A stretch of 64,000 nt of DNA, taken from NCBI GenBank assembly GCA_030372985.1, contig JAUCQB010000120.1, positions 124,001 through 188,000 on the forward strand, in the 5' to 3' direction. This document shows positions 35,543 to 43,662 of the stretch, one piece after another. The notes below the pieces were generated by a model. That model saw nothing but the letters and a program-made list of their open reading frames with translations, searched no databases and was not told the origin of the DNA. Numbering within the stretch: position 1 is the first letter of the stretch; every line of letters begins with the position of its first letter. The translations under genes and the position numbers were made by a program. The stretch is from Phycisphaerae bacterium. GTDB lineage: Bacteria > Planctomycetota > Phycisphaerae > UBA1845 > PWPN01.

Positions 35543-37054
35543 ATGTCTGTGCTTATCCCGCTGGTTGTCTGTGTCTTGAGTGCTCCCGCGGCGGGCGAGA
35601 CCTCGGCAGGCTCAATGCCGGCCGCCCACACGGCCGGGCGATTTGAACCCACCTGGGAGTCGCTCGAACGTTACCAGGTTCCGCAATGGTACTTGGACGG
35701 CAAATTCGGCATCTTCATTCACTGGGGCGTCTATTCGGTGCCGGCATTTGGCAATGAGTGGTACCCCCGCAACATGTACGTGCAGGACTCGGCCGAGTTC
35801 AAACACCACCTGGCCACATACGGCCCGCACTCGCAGTTCGGCTACAAGGACTTCATCCCTCTGTTCAAGGCGCAAAGGTTCGACCCGGGCCGCTGGGCCG
35901 AGCTGTTCCGAAAAGCCGGAGCAAAGTTCGTTGTCCCCGTGGCGGAGCACCACGACGGCTTTGCCATGTACGACTGCAGCCTGTCGCCGTGGTGTGCCGC
36001 CAAGATCGGCCCCAAACGGGACATTATCGGCGAACTGGCCGCCGCAGTTCGAAAAGAAGGCCTGGTCTTCGGATTGTCGAGCCATCGCGCCGAGCACTGG
36101 TGGTTCTTCGACGGCGGCATGAAGTTCGATTCCGACGTGAAGGACCCGCAGTACGCGAGCCTCTACGGCCCGGCCCAGCCTGAGAAGACCAGCCGGCCGG
36201 ACAAAGCCTTCCTCGACGACTGGCTGGCTCGGACGCGCGAGCTGGTGGACAAGTATCAGCCCCAACTGGTCTGGTTCGACTGGTGGATCCAGCAGCCGGA
36301 GTTCGAACCGTATCTGCGCGAATTTGCGGCCTATTACTACAACAAAGGCGCCGAATGGGAGAAGGGCGTCGCGATCAACTACAAGTTCAAGGCGTTCCCC
36401 GACCAGGTGGCCGTGCTCGACGTCGAACGCGGACAACTGGCCGAGATCAGGCCTTTTTTCTGGCAGACGGATACCTCGATCTCCAAGAACTCGTGGGGGT
36501 ATGTCAGCAGGCAGGACTACAAATCGGCCGATTCTCTGATCGACGACCTGATTGACATCGTCAGTAAGAACGGGGCGCTGCTCCTGAACATCGGCCCCAA
36601 GCCTGACGGCACCATTCCGGAGCGCGAAGAGAGAATCCTTTTGGAGATCGGCCGGTGGCTGGAGGTCAATGGGCAAGCCATCTACAACACGCGCCCCTGG
36701 AAGGTTTATGGCGAAGGCCCGACGAAGGTCGTCGAAGGATCCATGAATGATACCAAGCGGAGCGCCTTCACCGGCGAGGACATTCGCTTTACCGCCCAAA
36801 GCGATGTGCTCTATGCGACCGTGCTGGCATGGCCCGAGAAGGGCGCGGTCACCATTCGCTCCCTGGCCAGGGGCTCAGAGCTGTGCCGTGGCGAGATCAA
36901 GGACGTGAAGCTTCTGGGCTCCAAGGATTCAATCGCGTGGGAGCGCACGGCGGATGGATTTGTTGCCAAGCTTCCGGCGCAAAGACCCTGCGAGCATGCG
37001 TTCGTACTCCGGATCGCGCCGGTGGATCGTGTCGCAGATAAGGCAGGGCAGTAG
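35543..37054 (+). CDS. Alpha-L-fucosidase (GH29)
   Basis: A 503-residue exported glycosidase releasing L-fucose from glycans by a retaining mechanism. After a signal peptide (MSVLIPLVVCVLSAPAAG) the GH29 motifs appear: WYLDGKFGIFIHWGVYSVPA with HW at 60-61, VVPVAEHHDGFAMYD with the HH pair at 136-137, GLSSHRAEHW, and QLVWFDWW with the nucleophile D246. NGALLLNIGPKPDGTIP closes the barrel. A C-terminal beta-sandwich follows. The acid/base residue is variable in this family and cannot be fixed by eye. Together with the sulfatase it suggests fucose-rich sulfated glycans. Confidence 0.94.
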   Translation: MSVLIPLVVCVLSAPAAGETSAGSMPAAHTAGRFEPTWESLERYQVPQWYLDGKFGIFIHWGVYSVPAFGNEWYPRNMYVQDSAEFKHHLATYGPHSQFGYKDFIPLFKAQRFDPGRWAELFRKAGAKFVVPVAEHHDGFAMYDCSLSPWCAAKIGPKRDIIGELAAAVRKEGLVFGLSSHRAEHWWFFDGGMKFDSDVKDPQYASLYGPAQPEKTSRPDKAFLDDWLARTRELVDKYQPQLVWFDWWIQQPEFEPYLREFAAYYYNKGAEWEKGVAINYKFKAFPDQVAVLDVERGQLAEIRPFFWQTDTSISKNSWGYVSRQDYKSADSLIDDLIDIVSKNGALLLNIGPKPDGTIPEREERILLEIGRWLEVNGQAIYNTRPWKVYGEGPTKVVEGSMNDTKRSAFTGEDIRFTAQSDVLYATVLAWPEKGAVTIRSLARGSELCRGEIKDVKLLGSKDSIAWERTADGFVAKLPAQRPCEHAFVLRIAPVDRVADKAGQ

Positions 37055-37134
37055 AGAAAGCCCGCCGGCCAACGGCCGATCCGTGGGAATCTGTTGAACC
37101 GAAATCACCCAGGCAACGGAGAGGAGTGATACAC

Positions 37135-38496
37135 ATGAAACGAAATCAGATGAGTCGCCGGGAGCTTTTGAACCATTCGGCCGTCGCGGCGGCGGGAATG
37201 GCTGCGGTTTCGCTTGCCCGTCCCGCATCGCTGCGGGCCGCCGGGGCCAATGAAAGAATCGCCATCGGCTTCATGGGTTGCGGGGGTCGAGGTACCTTTC
37301 TGCTCAACGAGATGTTTGCCCGCAACAAGAACCTTGATTTCGCCTACATGTGCGATCCGGACGCCAAGCGCCTGGCGGCCGGAATCAAAAATGCCGAAAA
37401 GGCCACCGGCAGGGCGCCCAAGGCAGCCAAGGACTACCGCGAAATCCTTGAAGACAAGAATGTCCACGCTCTCTTCGTCGTCACTCCCGATCACTGGCAC
37501 GCGCTGCCCACGATCCACGCTTGCCAGGCCGGCAAAGACGTTTATGTAGAGAAACCGGCGTCCCATAGCGTCTGGGAAGGCCGCAAAATGGTCGAGGCCG
37601 CCCGAAAGTACAACCGCATCGTGCAACTCGGCACCCAGACCCGCAGCGGGCGGTATACACGCGAGGCGGTGGAGTACATCCGTTCCGGCAAGCTCGGGAA
37701 GGTGCATCTCATTCACGTGCTCAATATGAAGGAGCGGAAGAGCATCGGGCATGCCAAGGACGCGGAGGCCCCGCCGCCGGGGGTCGATTACGACCGGTGG
37801 CTTGGCCCGGCGCCGAAACGGAAGTTCAATCCCAACCGCTTTCACTACTGCTGGCACTGGTTCTGGGACTACTCCGGCGGCGACATCATCAATGACGGTG
37901 TGCATCAGCTCGACATCGCCCGCTGGCTGGCGGGTCAGGGTTCGCCCTCCGCCGTCAGCGCCACCGGCGGTCGATTTGCCTACGACGACGACCAGGAGAC
38001 GCCAGACACGCAGGTGGTGACCTGGGACTTCGACAAGCTGACGATGGTTTTCGAGAACGTCCTCTGGGCCCCGTACATGAAGAAGATGGAATGGAACACG
38101 CGGGACACCGACGCGTACCCCAACTGGCCGTTTGACGGGATGCGGATCGAGGTCTACGGGGAGAAGGGGCTGATGTTCTTCGAGCGGCACGGCGGCGGGT
38201 GGCAGGTCTTTGACGAGTCGGAAAAGCCGATCAGCCAGTCCAACGATCGGCATCCGCATTACGCTCATCTGGACAATTTCTTCGAGTGCCTTAAGTCGCG
38301 AAAACGGCCGAATGCCGACATCGAAGAGGGTCATCTTTCAACGGTGCTGTGCCAGATCGGCAACATTTCGTATCGATGCGACGGCCGGAAGCTGAAATGG
38401 GACGGCAAGCAGGAGACGTTCGACAACGACGAGGAGGCCAACGGCTATTTGAAGCGAACGTATCGCGATCCGTACGTGGTGCCGGAAACGGTGTGA
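37135..38496 (+). CDS. Tat-exported Gfo/Idh/MocA-family oxidoreductase
   Basis: A 453-residue NAD(P)-dependent oxidoreductase-like protein with a Tat signal (SRRELLNHSAVAAAGMAA). The Rossmann part starts RIAIGFMGCGGRGTFL, then VTPDHWHALPTIHACQAGKDVYVEKPASHS, where EKP is the family lysine motif, and GTQTRSGRYTREAVEYI. The second domain contains WHWFWDYSGGDIINDGVHQLDIARW, typical of the many exported members in Planctomycetota. GAGAGGAG precedes ATG 37135; a GTG at 37126 is less likely. Its substrate is unknown; family members oxidise or hydrolyse sugars, some with bound NAD. Confidence 0.9.
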   Translation: MKRNQMSRRELLNHSAVAAAGMAAVSLARPASLRAAGANERIAIGFMGCGGRGTFLLNEMFARNKNLDFAYMCDPDAKRLAAGIKNAEKATGRAPKAAKDYREILEDKNVHALFVVTPDHWHALPTIHACQAGKDVYVEKPASHSVWEGRKMVEAARKYNRIVQLGTQTRSGRYTREAVEYIRSGKLGKVHLIHVLNMKERKSIGHAKDAEAPPPGVDYDRWLGPAPKRKFNPNRFHYCWHWFWDYSGGDIINDGVHQLDIARWLAGQGSPSAVSATGGRFAYDDDQETPDTQVVTWDFDKLTMVFENVLWAPYMKKMEWNTRDTDAYPNWPFDGMRIEVYGEKGLMFFERHGGGWQVFDESEKPISQSNDRHPHYAHLDNFFECLKSRKRPNADIEEGHLSTVLCQIGNISYRCDGRKLKWDGKQETFDNDEEANGYLKRTYRDPYVVPETV

Positions 38497-38547
38497 CCAG
38501 TGGAGCGCTCGCGCATGCATGCCCGTGGATGGATCAGGCCCTCTGTC

Positions 38548-38630
38548 GCCCCTTCGGGGCTGACGGGTTTTGGCGATGCCGGTACCAGGGGCTTGCGCCC
38601 CTGGCTACATACCTGTGCCCCGTTGGGGCA
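38548..38630. repeat. Three consecutive hairpins, structured intergenic repeat
   Basis: GCCCC-TTC-GGGGC (38548-38560), CCAGGGGC-TTGC-GCCCCTGG (38585-38604) and TGCCCC-GTT-GGGGCA (38616-38630). The stems resemble those in the element at 31959-32150. They lie before the preferred start of the next gene, within a longer open frame. Confidence 0.65.
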
Positions 38631-38724
38631 GGAAAATGGCTGGCGTGCCGAAAACAGTCAGGAGTTAAATGCCTGTACGGCGTTGGGGCTTGGGACTGGT
38701 CGGCGGGCTGGAGAGACAGGGCGG

Positions 38725-41073
38725 TTGCGCAGCGGAAGGCGAGCGACGCTCATATGCCGGCTGGTCTTTGTAGCGATTGCACTACTGCGCATCTCGACTC
38801 CGAGTTTGTTTGCTGAATCCATTGCAGCACCCGAACAACTGCCCGGTACAGCCCGACTGACCGCTGCCGGCGATTGGGCGATGGAGATGGTCGCCAGGAT
38901 CGACAGGTATCTGTTGCGGAAGACCGAGGCATCGATCGCCGGCCGCGAGCAGTTCTGGCATCGCGATTTCAGCTCAGTCGAGGCGTACCTCAAGTCGGTC
39001 GAGCCGAACCGGGGCGAATTCGCCAGAATCATCGGGGTTGTGGAGCCTCGCCGGAAGGCGACCGGCATCCAGTTGATGGCCACGACCACGCAGCCATCCG
39101 CTCTCGGTCGTGGCAACGACTATATGATCAATCGAGTGCGCTGGCCGGTGCTCGACGGCATGGACGCTGAAGGCCTGTTTCTGCAGCCCAAAGGCGAGCC
39201 AGTCGTCTGTGTAGTGGCGATACCTGATGCTGACTGGACTCCGGAAATGCTCGCGGGGCTTGCCCCCGGCGTGGACTCCGCTTGCCAGTTCGCTCGGCGG
39301 CTGGCCGAGATCGGCTGCCAGGTGCTCATCCCGACGCTCATCGATCGTGGCAGCCGGCTGTCCGGCAACCCGGCGATCCGCATGACCAACATCCCGCATC
39401 GGGAGTTCATCTACCGGATGGCTTTCCAGATGGGCCGGCACATCATCGGGTACGAGGTCCAGAAGGTCCTCGCGGCCGTGGACTGCTTTCATAGCGGTGC
39501 GGCTGGTGACAAGCTGCCCATCGGCGTCATCGGTTACGGCGAGGGCGGCCTCGTGGCGTTCTACGCCGCGGCGATTGACCTGCGGATCGATGCGGTTTGC
39601 GTCAGTGGCTACTTTCAGCCGCGCGAGCAGGTCTGGGCCGAGCCGGTCTATCGGAATGTGTGGAACCTGCTGCGTGAATTCGGCGATGCCGAAATCGCGA
39701 GCCTGGTGGCCCCCCGGCCACTGGTTATCGAGGCCGGCCGAGGTCCGGAGGTCACCAATCCGCCGGCCGATCCCGGCGGGCGCAGCCAGGCCTCGTCCGG
39801 CAGACTCGTCACGCCGCCGCGAGAATCGGTGGTCCACGAGTTCAAGCGGGCTAAAGCTCTGTACGAGAAGGTTGGCGTTTCCGACAGGATTCAGCTTGTT
39901 GCTCCGGATGACGTGAAGGCGGGTCCGGGCACTGACCCGGCCATCGAGGCCTTCCTGGCCACCCTGGGATATCAGGGGCCGCTCAAGCCCGCTGGTGGCG
40001 CTCCTGCCGTGTTCGCAGAAGGCGATATCGAGGTCGACACTCGTCTGGGCCGGCAGTTCCGCCAGCTTGTCGATTACACGCAGCGGCTGGTTGGCGAATC
40101 GGGCGAACGCCGCCGCCAGTTCTGGTCAAAGGCAGACGCATCCTCGCTCGACAGATGGCAGAAATCGTGCGAGTACTATCGCAACTGCTTGTGGGACGAG
40201 GTCATTGGCCGATGCCCACCGCCCGGTGACAATATCAACCCGAGATCGCGGCGGATCATGGACAACGACAAGTGGGCGGGCTATGAGGTTGTTCTCGACG
40301 TCTATCCTGATGTGGTCGCGTATGGAATCCTGCTGCTGCCCAAGGACATCAAGCCCGGCGAGCGGCGTCCGGTGGTTGTTTGCCAGCACGGTCTGGAGGG
40401 TCGACCGGACAAGGTTGTTGATCGGTCCGTCACATCTCCCTACAACGCTTTCGGAGCGGACCTGGCCGATCGCGGTTACATCGTTTTTGCCCCGCAGAAC
40501 CCGTACATTGGCGGAGACGCCTTTCGTCTCCTGCAGCGCAAGGCCAACCCCCTCAAGCTTTCGCTGTTCTCGTTCATCACCGCCCAGCACCAGCAGATTC
40601 TCCGCTGGCTGGCCGGGCAGCCTTTCGTCGATCCGCAGCGTATCGCCTTCTATGGCCTCTCCTACGGCGGCAAGACGGCCATGCGCGTGCCGGCGCTGCT
40701 GCCCGAATACTGCCTGAGCATCTGCTCCGGTGATTTCAACGAGTGGATCGTCAAGACGACTTCGGTGGACCTCGTCGGCAGCTACATGTTCACCTACGAG
40801 TACGAGATCCACGAATTCGACATGGGCAATACGTTCAACTACGGCGAACTGGCCGGCCTGATCGCCCCCCGGCCGTTCATGGTCGAGCGGGGCCACGACG
40901 ACCCGGTCGGCATAGACGAGTGGGTCTCATACGAATACGCCAAGGTCCGGCGGCTCTATCTGAAGCTGGGGATCCCCGACCTGACGGAGATCGAGTACTT
41001 CAACGGCCGGCACGAGATTCACGCGGTGGGCACGTTCGCTTTCCTTCAGAAGCACCTTGCCTGGCCCCAATAG
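38725..41073 (+). CDS. Secreted protein with two alpha/beta-hydrolase domains (esterase-like)
   Basis: About 782 residues from TTG 38725, chosen because it gives a signal peptide (LICRLVFVAIALLRIS...LFA) and avoids the hairpin repeat at 38548-38630; an ATG at 38500 would add 75 repeat-derived residues. The C-terminal half is an acetyl-xylan-esterase-like hydrolase with nucleophile S646 in GLSYGG, acid near D725/D726 in GHDDP, and H763 or H766 in GRHEIH. The N-terminal half has the same fold pattern but its nucleophile elbow reads GYGEGG, with E273 in place of Ser, so it is probably inactive. Function may be deacetylation of polysaccharides. Confidence 0.75.
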   Translation: MRSGRRATLICRLVFVAIALLRISTPSLFAESIAAPEQLPGTARLTAAGDWAMEMVARIDRYLLRKTEASIAGREQFWHRDFSSVEAYLKSVEPNRGEFARIIGVVEPRRKATGIQLMATTTQPSALGRGNDYMINRVRWPVLDGMDAEGLFLQPKGEPVVCVVAIPDADWTPEMLAGLAPGVDSACQFARRLAEIGCQVLIPTLIDRGSRLSGNPAIRMTNIPHREFIYRMAFQMGRHIIGYEVQKVLAAVDCFHSGAAGDKLPIGVIGYGEGGLVAFYAAAIDLRIDAVCVSGYFQPREQVWAEPVYRNVWNLLREFGDAEIASLVAPRPLVIEAGRGPEVTNPPADPGGRSQASSGRLVTPPRESVVHEFKRAKALYEKVGVSDRIQLVAPDDVKAGPGTDPAIEAFLATLGYQGPLKPAGGAPAVFAEGDIEVDTRLGRQFRQLVDYTQRLVGESGERRRQFWSKADASSLDRWQKSCEYYRNCLWDEVIGRCPPPGDNINPRSRRIMDNDKWAGYEVVLDVYPDVVAYGILLLPKDIKPGERRPVVVCQHGLEGRPDKVVDRSVTSPYNAFGADLADRGYIVFAPQNPYIGGDAFRLLQRKANPLKLSLFSFITAQHQQILRWLAGQPFVDPQRIAFYGLSYGGKTAMRVPALLPEYCLSICSGDFNEWIVKTTSVDLVGSYMFTYEYEIHEFDMGNTFNYGELAGLIAPRPFMVERGHDDPVGIDEWVSYEYAKVRRLYLKLGIPDLTEIEYFNGRHEIHAVGTFAFLQKHLAWPQ

Positions 41074-41134
41074 GGCGGCTGGTCCAGGTTCTTCCTGAAC
41101 CTGGGTTCACGATTGATGATGTCCGGGGCATGCG

Positions 41135-41521
41135 TCACCCGGCCTGCCCTTCCCACCATGCGACCAACTCAGCCGTGGTCATCATTCCGCTGGCCACGGC
41201 CAGCGTAACCTTCTCCAACTTGCGGGGAGGAGGCAAACGCTTTGTTCCGTTCACGTCGAGAAAGACCAGGGCAGCCATGACCGCCACGCGTTTGTTGCCG
41301 TCGTGGAACGGATGGTCTTGACAAAGATGGAAGTGGTAGGCGGCCGCCATGGCCGCAAGAGACGGGTGAAGCCACTTCTCCGTGAAACGAGCCTGCGGAG
41401 TCATGACTGCCGACTGCAGGAGACCGGGGGCGCGGACCCCGCCCAGGCCGCCTTCGTGGCATATCGTATCCTCGTGGATAGTCAAGACGTTGTCGACGCT
41501 CAGGAAGCGGATCAACTTCAT
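41135..41521 (-). CDS. doc: Doc (death-on-curing) family toxin, Fic fold
   Basis: A 128-residue Fic-fold protein. The core motif HPFHDGNKR (H70 to R78) matches the Doc/Fic active site HxFx(D/E)xNKR. Doc phosphorylates and inactivates elongation factor Tu in the P1 system. The gene starts 6 bases after its AbrB-type partner, forming a two-gene operon. The chromosomal role could be plasmid-like addiction or stress response. The pairing with an AbrB-fold antitoxin instead of Phd is known in other bacteria. Confidence 0.9.
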   Translation of the reverse strand: MKLIRFLSVDNVLTIHEDTICHEGGLGGVRAPGLLQSAVMTPQARFTEKWLHPSLAAMAAAYHFHLCQDHPFHDGNKRVAVMAALVFLDVNGTKRLPPPRKLEKVTLAVASGMMTTAELVAWWEGQAG

Positions 41522-41527
41522 TCGCGA

Positions 41528-41755
41528 TCACTCCGCCAGCCGCTTCAGTGTCTTGGCGTAGCGTTTTCGCAGCTTGCGGACCGAGGCCGAGACGGCATCG
41601 GTCCCGACGCCGACGTTGACTGGGGTGACGATCAATGCTTGGCCGCTGACGGTGACCTGCAGGGGGGTATCGGCGTCGATTCCCATTGCATCGAGGATGG
41701 ATTTCTCGATAACGAGTGCCTGACTGTTGCCGTGCTTCTTCAAGGTCTTGACCAT
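41528..41755 (-). CDS. AbrB/MazE-family antitoxin
   Basis: A 75-residue swapped-hairpin DNA-binding protein: MVKTLKKHGNSQALVIEKSI, DADTPLQVTVSGQALIVTPV, followed by a basic C-terminal helix that probably binds the Doc toxin. The start at 41755 has an AGGAGGA site 5 bases upstream; a longer frame to 41782 is less likely. It most likely represses its own operon through the palindromes upstream. Confidence 0.87.
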   Translation of the reverse strand: MVKTLKKHGNSQALVIEKSILDAMGIDADTPLQVTVSGQALIVTPVNVGVGTDAVSASVRKLRKRYAKTLKRLAE

Positions 41756-41764
41756 GGCGTTCCT

Positions 41765-41789
41765 CCTGATCAGGTATAACAATGTTATA
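41765..41789. promoter_or_regulatory. Palindromic operator candidates of the toxin-antitoxin operon
   Basis: CCTGATCAGG (41765-41774) is a perfect 10-bp palindrome, directly followed by TATAAC-AAT-GTTATA (41775-41789), a perfect 15-bp inverted repeat. Both lie within 35 bases of the antitoxin start, where AbrB-type antitoxins usually bind, and the A/T-rich one may overlap the -10. Confidence 0.6.
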
Positions 41790-41913
41790 ACCGGATCGCG
41801 ACCCGGTCAAGGGGGGCGAGAATCCTCGTCGCATTCCCTTCACTGGTCCTGCCGCTTGGCTCAGGATACAGTATTCGCGAAATTCGACGGCGCCTTTTTT
41901 CGAGGATCCAGCC

Positions 41914-43515
41914 ATGACGCGCTCAATAAGTCTTATCCGATTACCCCGTTTCTTCGCGGCTTCAGCGATTCTTATCACCGGTGTCTCGGCACTTAGTGCC
42001 GCCGACCGTCCCAACATCCTGTTCCTGATGGCCGATCAGTTTCGGGGCGACTGCCTTGGGGCGGATGGGAATCGCGTCATTCACACGCCGAACCTCGATC
42101 GTCTTGCGGCCGAGGGAGCCCGATTTCGCTGTGCGTACTCGTGTACGCCTTCGTGTACGCCGGCGCGGGCGGCGCTGCTGACCGGCCTGGGCCCGTGGCG
42201 AAACGGGATGTTGGGATACTCGCGCGTGGGGGTGAAATACAAGCACGAAAAGCCGCGCATGCTGCATGATGCCGGCTACTACACACTCGGCATCGGCAAG
42301 ATGCACTACCATCCCCAGCGGAACCTGCACGGGTTCCATCAGACGATTCTGGACGAATCCGGTCGTGCAGAGTCGCCCGACTATCGAAGCGACTACCGGA
42401 GCTGGTTCTGCTCGCTGGCTCCCTCTCTCGATCCCGACGTGACCGGCATCGGTTGGAACGACTACCGTCCCGGAACGTACGCATTGCCGGAAAACCTTCA
42501 CCCGACGCGATGGACCGGCGACACGGCCGTCAACTTCCTGAAGACATATCAGCGCCAGGAGCCGTTCTTCCTGAAAGTCTCCTTTGCCCGTCCGCACAGC
42601 CCGTACGATCCGCCGGAGCGGTTCATGAAGATGTACGAGAATGCCGACGTGCCGCCCGCGGCGATTGGTGATTGGTCGAGCATCAACGATGTCAAAGCAG
42701 ACCCCAAGAACCATACTCTTTGGCGGGGCAACCTCGGGCACGAGCAGCCGATCAGGTCGAAGCGAGCGTATTACGGCTCCGTCAGCTTCATCGACGAGCA
42801 GATCGGCCGAATTCTGGCCGCCTTGAAGGAACGCGGCTGGCTTGACAACACGCTGATTCTCTTCACTTGCGACCACGGTGACATGCTCGGCGACCATCAC
42901 TTGTGGCGCAAGACCTATGCCTATGAGGGTTCGGCTCGTGTTCCCATGCTGGTGCGCTGGCCGGCGAGTCTGGCCGCTACGCGAGGCCAGGTTCTGATGC
43001 AGCCGGTCGAGCTGCGCGACGTCCTGCCCACTTTCCTGGATGCCGCCGGTGTGGAGATGGACGAACGCGAGTTCGACGGCCGTAGCCTGCTCGAACTGAT
43101 TCGCGGTCGCTCCGAGAAATGGCGGCGCTGGATCGATCTCGAGCACAGCCGTTGTTACGCAGGCTCTGAATCCTGGAACGCGCTGACCGACGGGCAGACC
43201 AAGTACATTTTCTACGCCGACAGCGGCAGGGAGCAGCTCTTCGACTTGAAGGCGGACCCCAGGGAGCTGCACGACCTGGCGGCTGACCCGGCGCAGCAGG
43301 ACAGGCTGCGTGTTTGGCGCGAGCGTTTGATCAAGCACCTGGCTGAGCGAGGCGACTTTTTCGTCAAGGACGGCAGGCTGGCTGTGCGAACGTCGTCCAT
43401 GCTCTACAGCCCCAATTACCCCAAGGTCGAAGATGAGGAAGGGGCGGCCGTCGGTGAGTCGAAGAAACCCGCCCCAACAAGGCCGGCCGCAAACGTGGGC
43501 AAGACAGCGTCGTGA
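41914..43515 (+). CDS. Type I sulfatase
   Basis: A 533-residue exported sulfatase removing sulfate esters from carbohydrates. A signal peptide ends LSAA, then DRPNILFLMADQFRGDCLG with metal ligand D41. The formylglycine site is C81-T-P-A-R (CxPxR) in SCTPSCTPARAALLTG, a Cys-type site needing a formylglycine-generating enzyme. Further metal-site segments are TCDHGDMLGDHHLW and the RVPMLVRWP strand. The call is firm; the substrate is unknown. It sits near fucosidase and lyases, suggesting sulfated marine-type or mucin-type glycans. Confidence 0.93.
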   Translation: MTRSISLIRLPRFFAASAILITGVSALSAADRPNILFLMADQFRGDCLGADGNRVIHTPNLDRLAAEGARFRCAYSCTPSCTPARAALLTGLGPWRNGMLGYSRVGVKYKHEKPRMLHDAGYYTLGIGKMHYHPQRNLHGFHQTILDESGRAESPDYRSDYRSWFCSLAPSLDPDVTGIGWNDYRPGTYALPENLHPTRWTGDTAVNFLKTYQRQEPFFLKVSFARPHSPYDPPERFMKMYENADVPPAAIGDWSSINDVKADPKNHTLWRGNLGHEQPIRSKRAYYGSVSFIDEQIGRILAALKERGWLDNTLILFTCDHGDMLGDHHLWRKTYAYEGSARVPMLVRWPASLAATRGQVLMQPVELRDVLPTFLDAAGVEMDEREFDGRSLLELIRGRSEKWRRWIDLEHSRCYAGSESWNALTDGQTKYIFYADSGREQLFDLKADPRELHDLAADPAQQDRLRVWRERLIKHLAERGDFFVKDGRLAVRTSSMLYSPNYPKVEDEEGAAVGESKKPAPTRPAANVGKTAS

Positions 43516-43662
43516 AGACGCGGGTGTGGCACCAAGCAAAAACGCAGAAACAATGATAGTGTGGGACCGGCATCTTGCCGGTCAACGACGGGCCGGAAGT
43601 CCGCCCCGGGCAAGATTCGCCCTGGTCCGGCGTGGCGACCGCGTCAAACCCATCCCACACTG

